Source: Rhizophlyctis rosea
Taxonomy: Eukaryota; Chytridiomycota; Chytridiomycetes; Rhizophlyctidales; Rhizophlyctidaceae
Length of the DNA: 64,000 nucleotides
Assembly (NCBI GenBank): GCA_027596075.1
Contig: JADGJC010000048.1
Coordinates: 102,584-166,583, forward strand
Reading direction: 5' to 3'
Shown here: positions 11,648 through 22,358 of the stretch, in pieces
How the letters are laid out: each line of letters starts with the position of its first letter
How positions within the stretch are numbered: the stretch's first letter is position 1
Notes under the pieces: model-generated
What the model saw: the letters and a program-made list of their open reading frames with translations, nothing else
Database searches by the model: none
What the model was told of the DNA's origin: nothing
Position numbers and translations under genes: made by a program

Positions 11648-14600
11648 TCAACCGCTCCGACCGAATGCCCGTAGTAACTTCGCGCCGAATTTGTTCCTTT
11701 TGGTCTTGCCGTCGGGAATCTCGCTGTATGTTCTAATGGAATCTGGTCGGAGTTCATGACCATAATGTATCGAAGCAGGCGGGTGAGTGTAGCCAGTTGA
11801 TGCCGCTGATTGGGCAAGGTTTTCTCTCGAAGTGTCTTCATCTACCGATTGTTCAAACCAGTTGTCATACCCTATCGCCATCAACACCAAGAACCTCTGA
11901 GCTAACTCATTGCCCTGGTCCGCCGCCATCTGGTAATATTCTGCCGCGACTACTTCATCTTTCTGCACACCAAGCCCGTGGTGCAGACACCATCCATAGT
12001 TAACCTGCCCGTCCTCATGTCCTTGATCCGCAGCTGCTTTGTACCACTTTGCCCCCTCCTGTTCTTGACCTCTATCCTTCAACAATCCGCCAAGGTAGTT
12101 CTGAGCGTCCGCATGCCCCTTTTCTGCCGCCAGTCGGAAGTATGGTATCGCAGCTTCCTCATCTTTGGCTCCGCCAAACCCGTGCTGGAACATCTGCCCA
12201 ACAAGCGTCTGCGCAAAAGTAATTCCTTGATCCGCAGCTAGCTTCATATACCGCCTCGACCCTTCCGGATCTGCCTTGATTCCGTCCCTTCCTTTGAACA
12301 AAATCTGTGCCATCTCGTATTGAGCGTCCCGATCCCCTTGATCCGCAGCTAACCGATAATACCGTGCCGCCTCTGCCTTGTCTTCGACCCCTCCAATCCC
12401 CTTATCCAAACACTTCGCGTAATACACCTGGCCTTCAGGATGGTCTTCCCCAGCTGCCAATCGAAATAACTCCCTTCCCTTACGCTCGTCTTGCTCAATA
12501 AGATTTCCCTGAAGGAGCATCGAGGCCAGTCGAACTTGCGCGTCCACTTTCCCTTGATCTGCTGCTAAGCGATAAAATTTCGCGGCCTCAACTTCATCTT
12601 CCGGCCCGCCAACTCCGTTGTCCAACATCTTTACATAAAGTAGTTGTCCGTCATCATCGCCCTGCTCTGCAGCTAATTTCATATGGCGCCGTGCTTCCTC
12701 GGGATTTACTTCCACCGCTCTTCCTCGAAGAAGCATACATCCATACATGTAATGGCCCTCGGGTCTTCCGTTCTCACCAGCTAGCCGGTAGAAACGTGCG
12801 GCTTCCTCCTCATTCTTATCCCCTCCGACGCCACCATCCAACAATTTGGCGTAGACATATTGAGCTGCACTATGACCTTGCTCAGCAGCGGCTCGACAGT
12901 ACCATCTCGCATCTTCCTCGTTCTTTTCGATCCCTTTTCCCTGAAGGAGCATCCACCCAATCGCCCACTGACTATCCTAATCGCCTTGATCTGCATTCAG
13001 ACGGTAGTAACGTGCTGCCTCAAGACGTTTTCTTTTCCTCCAATGCCGTTGTTCAGAAGTTTGGCGTAGACGGCTGGAGCATCTGGAAACCCTTGGTCTG
13101 CAGCGAGTTTGACGTACCGCCGTGCCTCCGCCTCGTCCTTCTCCACTCCTCTTCCTTGAAGCAGCATGGCTCCAATTGCTAGTTGCGCAACTTTGTTCCC
13201 TTGCTCAGCAGCTAAGCGATAGTAGCGTGCGGCTTGTGGCTCGTCCTCCGGCCCCCCGTAACCATTCTCTAAGAATTTCGCGTAAAGAGCTTGAGCGGCG
13301 TCATCGCCTTGATCCGCCGCCAGTTTCAAGTACTCCATTGCTTTCGATTCGTCCTTCTCCACACCACGTCCCATCAGCAACATCTCCATCATCGCAATTT
13401 GGGCCGCCCCAACACCGCTATCCGCCGCCGATTGCAACCAACGAACCCCTTCCACTTCGTCCCGTTCAACTCCACCCCCATCGGCGAGCATCTTTCCCAG
13501 TTCAAACTGTCCCAAATCAATACCATCTTCTGCAGCCATCCGAAAATACCGCAGCGCCGCTTTCGGATCCTTAGTCATTCCGGATTCGCCATCTCTAAGC
13601 AGTCTGCCGAGATATATTTGAGCGCTTGCGTTTCCCTGCTCTGCTGCTTTTCTGAGATATTGTACCCCCTCGACCGGATCCCTCCTAACGCCTGCCCCAT
13701 TCACCAACGCCGTGCCGTAGAGATATTGACCTCTCTCATATCTCTGAGTTGCCGCCAGCCGATAATACCGTGCCGCTTCCTTTTCGTCTTTATCCACCCC
13801 ATCTCCATCTTCGAGCATCTTGCCAAGGCAAGCTTGCGAAGGCGCGTGCCCTTGATCTGCCGCTAATCTGAAGTGATACGCAGCTTTCACCATGTCTTTC
13901 GGCACACCTTGGCCCCGTGCCAACATGTTGCCGGCATCGTAATGACCATCAACACTCAGTTTGACGGCAATACTCGGTGCGGGCGATCCGGTTGGAAGAT
14001 TTTGAGTAACAAGTCTCGGTTTCGCAGTTGATGGTGGTGCGTGCGCGGTGATGGGACGCTTGAGGGAAGGAGCCTGTGGGTTTTGACTACCGACGGCATT
14101 CGGTACATGCGGGCCCCCCTTCGGCTGAGATGGCTCGGCTATTGCATGGTGGTGGGTGATTTCGCGTGTGCGCTTTGGCTGCACGGAGGTATATCCCGAG
14201 TCAAATGCTGCTGGTTGGTGGTGAGATGTCACATCCTGCTGTGTTAACGGCGGCTGTGTGGGTCGGTCGATTGGCACCGTTTTGTGGGTCCTGCCACTCG
14301 AATCTTTCAATTGCTGACCAGTCTCCGCAGGTTCCCATGATCCGTTCTGACTTCTTCCGCCTAGCTCTCGGCTTGTAGTCCCAGCTTTATGCGTCCCAGG
14401 TGCCGGTATCATACCTTTCAGCCACTCGTTGATCCGCCTAAATACTGGCCGCTCCTTCGGATCGGGCTTCCAACAAAGTTCGATTAATTCCCACAAACGA
14501 TCTTCGATAATGACATCTTCGGGTCTGTCCGGCCTCTGTCCGTCGATAATCATCTGCATCAAGATCCCGTTATCTGACACATGTTCGAACGGCATTTCCT

Positions 14601-15182
14601 CCGCCATAACCTCGAAGCAGACCATTCCAAAAGCATAGATATCCCAACCAAAATCAGGTTTTGACCCTTGAAGCCGTTCGGGTGGAGACCAGCGCAGTGT
14701 GCCAAAGCCATATTGGGTGGTGGAGTTGTTTTTGGAGGAGATGACTGCCTTTGCAATGCTGAAGCCGAAGTCGCTCACACGGGCATGACCCCCCGCATCG
14801 ACGAGCACGTTGAGGCCTTTCAGGTCTCCATGAACGACACCGGAGGAGTGGAGATAATTCAAGCCAAGGCTAGACTCGTGAATCAGACGAGGACGTGCTT
14901 CTGGATATTTTTCGCAGTACTGTGCAGTGAGAAATTTGAGTATAAGTTCAAATTCAGGTAGTCCGCACAAGCCAATATACAACGTCTTCGTACCGCAAGT
15001 AATGTTCCATTTGGCATAAATGGACAAATCATTAGGGGTGGTTGTGCCACCGTGGCAGCACCGTAGAGCTCCAGGATGTGTGGATGCCGCAATCGATACC
15101 ACAGATCTACCTCCCTCATTATTGTGAACACTGCACATCTTTCCTCCTGTTGTGAAGAGTCTGCAGACGACACCAACTGCAT
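11648..15182 (-). pseudogene. Truncated TKL kinase with ~20 Sel1 repeats, broken copy
   Basis: The minus strand encodes a kinase followed by Sel1 repeats, paralogous to the plus-strand gene at 15606. The recognisable part starts with REVDLWYRLRHPHILELYGA (near 15120), then PFMPNGTLLA. An intron (GTACGA...TGCACAG, about 14920-14987) leads to the catalytic loop HGDLKGLNVLV, the DFGFS motif and the WSPPERL activation-segment end. A Ser/Pro-rich linker and about 19-20 Sel1 repeats follow (consensus AARYYRLAADQG and AQxxYAxML). The glycine-rich loop and VAVK lysine cannot be recognised upstream; two stops (TAA TAG) precede the ATG at 15182 unless they fall within a short intron. Inside the Sel1 array, a frameshift near 13030-13040 and an in-frame TAG at about 12978 interrupt continuous homology. 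The gene therefore looks like a 5'-truncated pseudogene. Sequencing error could explain the internal lesions but not the missing N-terminal domain. Confidence 0.75.
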
Positions 15183-15605
15183 CTATTAATATATTTGTGT
15201 TACGGCCCAGGCATCTAGTATCACCGCAGGCCCGGAACGTGATGCGGATAGGGGCGAGGGACAACATAACGAGATCACTCCCAGATCTGTTCTCCATGAA
15301 TCGTCGATTGTACGCTTTGTAGGATCGGATACCCAGCTTGTCACTTTGACATGGTCTGGGCCCATCATTTCAAATAACTCCCCAACCATCGTGAAGATAT
15401 GCCGCTACCATTGCATGATACGTGTTGACCGTGTTGTCCTGGCTTCTCAGGCATCACGAGGGCCGGAAGTCCTTTAACCGGAAGTCCTTTAAGAACTGTG
15501 AAGCTCATTGCGGGCATTGGACTTCGTTGTCGTTACCTGCTTTCTTAACGTTCTTATATTTGCGCATTATTCAAAGTCATCCAACATTTGCAAACATCGA
15601 ACATC
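15183..15605. promoter_or_regulatory. Head-to-head intergenic region of the kinase paralogues
   Basis: This region lies between the inverted paralogues and should carry the promoter of the plus-strand kinase. It contains a perfect 15-bp tandem duplication (15463-15492). The left half may retain degenerate kinase N-lobe sequence of the minus-strand copy. Confidence 0.5.
15463..15492. repeat. 15-bp tandem duplication
   Basis: The unit ccggaagtcctttaa occurs twice back to back (15463-15477 and 15478-15492), about 115-145 bp upstream of the ATG of the plus-strand kinase. It could be a duplicated regulatory site or simple slippage. Confidence 0.85.
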
Positions 15606-18600
15606 ATGTCACTTTCAGATTTTGCGGATATTGTGACCACTACGGGTGAAGCTGCAGATGGTGTCAAAGTCAATCATAAATGCGCTCAGAGGTGAGGTCG
15701 CTTGTGATCATTCACTCCTATCAATTCTTACCGTTTCTGTGAAGGCTGGCCTCTCGAGTGCATCTTTCTTTCAGTCATTTGGAAAACCTACCAGAAAATT
15801 TCAACGACCCTATGGTCGAGCCACAAGTGGCCGTTCTGTTCTCGCTGCTTGAGAAAATTCGAGCGTTTTTGAAACGACTGGGCCTGAAACAAGCACTATT
15901 GAAGCAGGTCCTTAATTCCATATCTCTCAAAGACGAAATTCGCGAACTTAACAAGCAACTCATCCTCAACTACACCGCCTTGCTGGCCGCATTGAACTGG
16001 AGATCCTCTTTGGCTCTGTGGACGGCTTTGTCCGATCATATCAACGAAGAAGACGAGCTCGACGCTCGAGAAGATCAAAAGGTGGGAAATATCTCATGGA
16101 CTCTTCTAAATGCCAGGGGCGTCATTCTCAGTTTGATTACTTTATGATTTAGGACTATCAATTGCTGTTGGGGCAATTGATGAGCAATGAAGCGCGCCTG
16201 CTATCATCACTCGAATTGGAACGACTCGACATTCCCGATGCGATCGTTGCGCTCAAGAAAGCAGAGGGGAAGTTGGGAAGCGATATTGAGCAGAGTTTCG
16301 TCAAACATGCCTATCAAACGCTGTCCAAAATGGCCGATGGGATAGAGATTGAAATACAGCCATGGTCCGTTTCGTTGTTGGAGGTTGACATCGGTCAAGA
16401 AATAGCTTCAGGTGGATTTGGGAGGGTGTCGCACGGAGTTTGGTTGGGACATGACAGGGTGGCCGTTAAACAGCTGCTTGTCAATTGCGAGACCACCAGA
16501 CAAAAGAAGATGTTTCTCAAAGAAGTGGAAACTTGGTACCGTCTGCGACATCCTCATATACTGGAGTTGTACGGGGCTGCACCTTATGCTCGCCCGCCGT
16601 TGATGATCTGCCCTTTCATGCCCAACGGGACGCTATCTAGTGTGAGTTCCTATTGCTCTTCTGACTGATTCCTTTCTGAATTTGTGTTTTACTCACGATT
16701 CCCAATAGTATGCCGAAAAGTACCCAAACGAACGCCTACGCCTTCTGTATGAGACTGGGCTTGGGCTCAACTACCTCCACTCCGCATCTGTAATCCACGG
16801 TGATTTGAAGGCGATCAACATTCTGATTGACTCCACAGGCCACGCCCGGGTCAGTGACTTCGGGTTCAGCGTCATGCGGGCGGTGGTGTCCTCCAAAGTC
16901 AATAGTGTCCAAAGCGGTTTCGGCACGCTGCGGTGGGCTGCTCCTGAACGCCTAAAGGGCTCCAAACCTGACTTCCCTTGGGACACTTATTCCTTTGGCA
17001 TGGTTTGCTTCGAAGTACTGAGTGAAGAGCTGCCTTTTGAGCATGTTTCGGATAACGGGATATTGATGCAGATGGTTATTGGTGGAAAACGACCGGATCG
17101 CCCAGATGATGTCACGGACACCATGTGGGATTTGATGGAACGGTGTTGGAGGCAGGACCCAAAGGAGTGGCCTGTGTTCCGAACTATAGCGGGAACCCTG
17201 AAGACTATGGTGCCCGGTTTGGAGTCGGCCTCAATCGCCAACGAGAGGACCTCAACTCTCCAGCAATTCAGCACGCCCTCAACTCAACGTCAGAAGTCCT
17301 CCCCTACCCACACCGAAAAGGCTACCCATCATGGCATCTCTTCTGAGATTCGGACTCCGGCTTACAATGGCGAGGCCATTGTCAACTCCAAAACCATATC
17401 GGCTACGGTCCAAGGCCCTCACATCCCCCCTGGTCACTTGGCATCTACCAGTTCAGTAACCATCAATTCAGGCAATGATTTGCAACCCCGAGTGCCTAAG
17501 CGGCGTAGCATATCTTCAACTTCATCCCGTCATTTCCAGTACCCTGCTCCATCTGCGAATGGTGGGAGAAATCATCTGCCTTCTCAATCTTCCATTTCCC
17601 AATTTGCCAATCTGGACTCGGGTGCAACCACACCCGCTCCATCTCGTAACAATTATCAAAACGGACACTGGGAAGGCAGGGACCAGCGGAGTCACACGAA
17701 TGGACGCCTTGCATCTGATAGGTCATCGTCGTCCCCATCCGACAATTCGCCCTCTTCCAATTTCTCGACCAACCATCATTCGCGTACCTCACCGAATCAT
17801 AAGGAAATTTCCCTCCATTCATCCCAAATCGCCATCAACATGCGCCAAACCTACCTCCTCGGAAACCTTACCCTCAGTCATCCGCATCAAAACTGGATCC
17901 GCCTTCTTCGTTTCAGAATTCGATGTCGCAAAATGGATATTCCGTCCGTCAGCATTCCGATCTTTCGTCATCCGCACCAACCATGGAAAGTTCCCCTGCC
18001 TTCCACACTTACGAACCGCAAAATCAACACTACCAAATAGCGCTTCCACCCTCAAACACAAACGTAATCCGTCCGTCCTTGGTGGACACACCACGGCGCA
18101 ACCTAAACATACCGTCCTCACCTCCCGCGCCCACTCCAGCTGAAAAGCGCGCCCGCATGCAGAAAGAACTTTTGGACCGCTTGAAAAAAATGGCGGAACA
18201 ACTGGATCGCATCAACCCATTGACCCATGCTGGTGATCCGTCCGCGGAGCATCTCCGGGATTGCAAAAGGGACGCGGACAAGGGTGACCCAGTTGCACAA
18301 GCATTGGTGGGGATGTTTCTGACCGGGGATTTGCACGGGGTGGGGAAAAACGAAAGGGAGGCGGCTCGGTACTTGCGGCTGGCAGCTGCTCAGGGATTCG
18401 CTGCAGCTCAAATCCTGCTGGCTGGCTTGCTGCGAAACGGTCAAGGGGTGCCAAAGGACGAAAAGGAAGCAGCCAAATTCCTGAAAATGGCGGCGGACTT
18501 AGGAGATCATAACGCGCAATACAACTATGGGGCGATATGTATGAAGGGCTTGGGTGTAGAGAAGAACGAACCGGAGGCGGCGCGATATTTCAAGTTGGCG

Positions 18601-19147
18601 GCGGATGGGGGTTGACGCGTCGCATCAGCGCACTTACGCGGACATATTGGTCCGAGGCTTGGGGGTGGAGGAGGACAAGAAGGAGGCAATTCGGTATTAC
18701 CGACTTGCAGCGGATGGTGGAGATGTGGACGCGCAATGCGCCTTTGGGCGGTATCTTTTAACTAGTACGAAGTCCCTGGACGAAAGAAAGGTCGCGGTGG
18801 AGTACATCAAGAAGTCAGCGGATAAGGGGCTGGATGATGGGCAGTATCTCATGGGCTTGTTGATGGATTCAGGCATCGATAACCTTTTGGAGAAGAATGA
18901 GAGGGAGGCGATACGTTATTATCGTATGGCGGCTGCACAAGGCCATCAAGAGGCGCAATGGAACGTCGGATGCATGCTAGAAAAGGGAAAGGGTTGTACG
19001 AGAGACGAAAAGGAGGCAATACGGTTTTATGAGTTGGCAGCAAAGCAGGGACACGAAGGGGCTACAGAACGTTTACGTCTGCTGCGAGCTCCGAAAGAAC
19101 GATCTCTGAAGTCTCGGAGCTCGTTTTTGAGTCTTCTGCGAAAGTGA
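15606..19147 (+). CDS. MLKL-like domain / TKL kinase / Sel1-repeat protein
   Basis: Exons 15606-15691, 15775-16081 and 16153-16641, plus a last exon from 16709, join in phase. Residues 1 to about 140 form an all-helical domain with the phrase SISLKDEIRELNKQL, resembling the N-terminal four-helix-bundle domain shared by MLKL and fungal TKL kinases. A kinase domain follows: ASGGFGRV glycine loop, VAVKQL lysine, a catalytic loop reading HGDLKAINILI (Gly replaces the usual Arg of HRD), DFGFS and WAAPERL. A Ser/Pro/His-rich linker and about eight Sel1 repeats complete the protein. Two frame breaks interrupt the last exon: one between about 17803 and 17900 in the linker, and one at a GGGGG run near 18605-18615 inside a Sel1 repeat. 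Both are single-base in character and could be sequence errors. In animals and filamentous fungi, proteins with this N-terminal bundle can mediate membrane-damaging cell death; a signalling role here is inference. Confidence 0.75.
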
Positions 19148-19763
19148 TGTATGGTATTTATCCACCTTGCATTCGTATCATTGGTTGGCAAACTTGGCGG
19201 TGTCCTGAAGTCATTGGTGGTATTCATGTGTACGCTATGTTTCATGTATGTAAGTGAAAGGTTACGGATGTCACATTCATCCAATCGGAATTCTATTCTG
19301 GCTCATGTTTGTGATGATTGCAGTCTTTCACATATTTGGCATGTCCCTTGAAGCTTTTGACCTTTGCGCACTGGCTCTTTTTTTTCTTCTCTTGTTTTCG
19401 TATGTACAATTTGACCAAGTGGGCTTCTTTCAAGGAAAGCCTTTGCAAAGACAAATAAGGAAAGCAAATGCACGAATTGTGAAACTTAAAATCAAAGCAA
19501 AAACAACGAACCAAATTTATGTATATGAAAGAAAATTGGCTAACTAATAGAGACAAAAATGTTCCTAAATCAAGATAGGATAGAAAGATAGGATGGGAAG
19601 CAAACCTACCACGAAACAAACAACCAAGTAAGAACCCATTATGTTACATCCGCACTAGAAGCGCGTCAAAATCAAAGCAAGAAAAAAGTAACAAAAAACC
19701 GAAGATTACAAAAACTGTTCATCACTTTTCCATTCCCGCTTCCCGGGTTCATGCCCGTCACCA
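19148..19763. other. Convergent AT-rich intergenic spacer
   Basis: This AT-rich spacer lies between two convergent genes and has poly-A patches on the right side (19490-19720). No gene or RNA was recognised. Confidence 0.5.
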
Positions 19764-22358
19764 TCACTCTCTCCCACCCTTCCCCCTCTTCAACGAAACC
19801 GAATGCGCCAACGGCACATCATCCTCGCTCAACACCGCTTCATTCCCTTCCCCACCACCACCACCGCCAACACCAACACCCAGTGGGACATCATCGTCCC
19901 CCTCTCCACCGCCCTCCTCCTCCCTCCTCAAACTCTCCAACTTCTCCCCCGATTTTCTCCCACCCGCCGCGCTTCTCCCCCAGCTCCACGTCCGGCCCCG
20001 GGCCCCCGCCCCCCCCGCCCCCCCCCCCCCACGCCCCCCCCACCCCGCGNNNNNNNNNNCCTCTTCCTCCCCGGCCCCTCCCCACCCGTCCCGTCCTCCC
20101 CCCTCCTAACATTAGACCCCCTCCTCACCGTCCTACTCCGACTCAACATCGTCTTCCTCCTCTCCACCCCCACCGTCCCGGAAGTATCCCCACCATCCAA
20201 AAACTTCATATCCGGCACACTCACACTCCTCTGCAACGCATCGGGTCTGCTCGCGTTTCTCTCGAGAGTTCCGGTGAGCGGTGATGGAGATGTGGACGTT
20301 AGGGATAGGGAAAGTGCTAAGGGTGTGTTTTCTTCGTCGGAGGTTAGGGGTGTGGTGGTAGGTTGGTGTATTGGGATGGTGATGTGGGAGGGTTGATGTA
20401 AAGATGTGTCGCGCGATGGTGATGACTGCGTTCCGGCGAAGTTGAAATTATCCAATCTCGGTGCTGAGACGTCGGCCTCGGCCCCTTCGTTCTCATCTCC
20501 AGCACTCGCACCCATACCCGTCCCCTCCGGCCCCTCCCCCGCACCAATCTCATCCCCACCATCCCCATCCCCACCTGCCTTCCTCCTCCCCTCCCTCATA
20601 TCCCCCAAACTCCTAATCGGCCTAACCTTCATCTTCCCCGCCCCCAAATCAGCATACCTCTCACCACCCCCAACCAAAGTACCACTCCTCTTCCTCCCAC
20701 CAACTTCCGGCGTCCCAATCGTCCGCCAATCCCCACCACCATCGTCTCCACTACTGCTGCTACTACTAGATCCAACGAATGCATTAAATGCATCTCCAAC
20801 AGAATCCACCTTATTCCGCCCAGGCGTCCGTCTCGAACTGCCTTTGCTTCGTCGTGAATGCTGCGTGGAGATGGAGAGCGAGCTGTATTGTCTGTCCAAC
20901 ATTTTCGAGACGGAGCGGCGAGAGGCACGGGAGCGCATGGATGCTGGTCTGTCGAGTGGATGGGTTGCATAGAGATCTACAACAACTCCTTCAACATCCG
21001 ACGTGTCGTCCTTATCGTCGCCTCCGCCCTCACGTTTCAAACTCCCCCTCGACACCCTCTCCCTCACGTTCTTCAAATCCGAATTACTCCTCGTCCTCCG
21101 TTCCAACGTTTTCATTGTACTACTCCTCTTTATGCTTTGCACCCTTTTGAGCGACCCGACTGAGCTCGATTGCTTCAGTGCCCGTCGGCTCTCCGTCTCC
21201 GATTGCGAATGCTGCTCCTCATCCTCGTTGTCCGCATCCCACCCCGTTGCGCTGCGGTTCGACGCCGACCGCAAAGGCCGGGAGGAACTGTCGCTGTCCT
21301 CGTGTTTTGATGCGCTGCCGAGGCGGGAGAGACTTTGCTTCGATTTAGGGCGGCGCAGAGAGGAGGTATGGTTCTTTTCTCTTGGCAGTGTGGCCTGTTT
21401 CTCTTTCTCCCCATCGACGTTCCCATCATCCTTCTCCTCCTTCTCCTCCCCACCACTACTCCCACTCTTCTCCCTCTCAACCTCCTTCCCCACCAACTTC
21501 AACATACTCCCGACCCGTTCCAAAGCCGCCTCCCGAAGTGGATGCACGTCATCCTCGATCGCAATCACGCTGCTCATGGGTATAAGTGACTTCCTCTTAT
21601 CCTGGAATCCGGACCCGAGTTCGCTATGGTAGTGCATTCGCACGGTGGGGAATACCATTGACTCGCGTTTTGTTCCGTTGTTGTGTGAGAAGGAGGAGTT
21701 CTGGAGGGTGGAGACTTCGGAGTCGGCGATGGAGTAGAAGCTGCGTTGGTCGACTGAGGGGCGGGGGAGGTCGGTGGATGGGGGGGTGTTGTTCATGTGT
21801 GGAGTGTCTGATGAGGATGAAGGCATATGGATGGTCACGCTCCGCGTTCCGGCTGAATGCTTGTCGGCATTTAGCTCCTGATGAATGATGGCGACTTTGG
21901 AGGATGATGAAGACTTCTTAGATGTGCGGCTATGGGTTGTGAGGACGCGACTGAGGAAGTTGAATGTTCCATTGCGCGCTGTGGGTGTTGGATTGGATGT
22001 CTGGGCAGGTTGGCGGCGACGACGGTAAACGAGAAAGACCATTGCGGCTGCGATGAGAATGAGAAGAATGGCAAAAATGGCGACACCCCATTCTGGCCAT
22101 GCTCCCAGGCGTCCTGGATGCGTAATGTAGTATGTTAGATAACATCGTGGGAAAGATGTCATGGTCTGGCTCTTACCCATGGGAACCAGGTCGCGTTTGA
22201 TGGGCATGGGAACGCTATTCAATGGCCCTGTTCCCGCCGATCTGCATTAGTGATTAGAAGTTGCGGCCATGCGCTGTAAGCTACTCACCGCCAGAAGTTT
22301 GAACAGCCCCCACACCCGACCCCATTTCCTGTTTACTGAAATTTGACACGAATGGCAT
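19764..22358 (-). CDS. Single-pass membrane protein with long Ser/Arg-rich tail
   Basis: The best model starts at 22358 (MPFVSNFSKQEM). It splices to a small exon ending LVPMG, crosses an intron at 22114-22176 (GTAAGA...CTAAC...CAG) and continues as one long exon. A short N-terminal ectodomain precedes a clear transmembrane helix (GVAIFAILLILIAAAMVFLV), followed by a stop-transfer RRRR. The cytoplasmic region of about 650 residues is disordered, rich in Ser, Arg, Asp and Glu, with many basic-Ser motifs that suit phosphorylation. An N gap at 20050-20059 inside G/C homopolymers breaks the frame. Beyond it a different frame resumes plausible coding (KLESLRREEE ... VSLKRGKGGRE) and stops at 19764. 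An upstream exon carrying a signal peptide may be missing. The topology resembles fungal wall-stress sensors or other single-pass adaptors, but no family is recognised. Confidence 0.6.
20050..20059. other. Assembly gap (10 N) in G/C homopolymers
   Basis: Ten undetermined bases are flanked by long C runs (19980-20049). The reading frame of the surrounding gene changes across it, so the local sequence is unreliable. Confidence 0.95.

Noticed and set aside
11648..12952. Separate Sel1-only gene on the minus strand
   Set aside because: The Sel1 periodicity continues without loss into the kinase-bearing frame above; the gap is a frameshift plus a stop, not a gene boundary.
18605..19147. Separate Sel1-repeat gene starting at 18605
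   Set aside because: Its first residues continue the broken Sel1 repeat just upstream in another frame; it is the same gene after a one-base shift.
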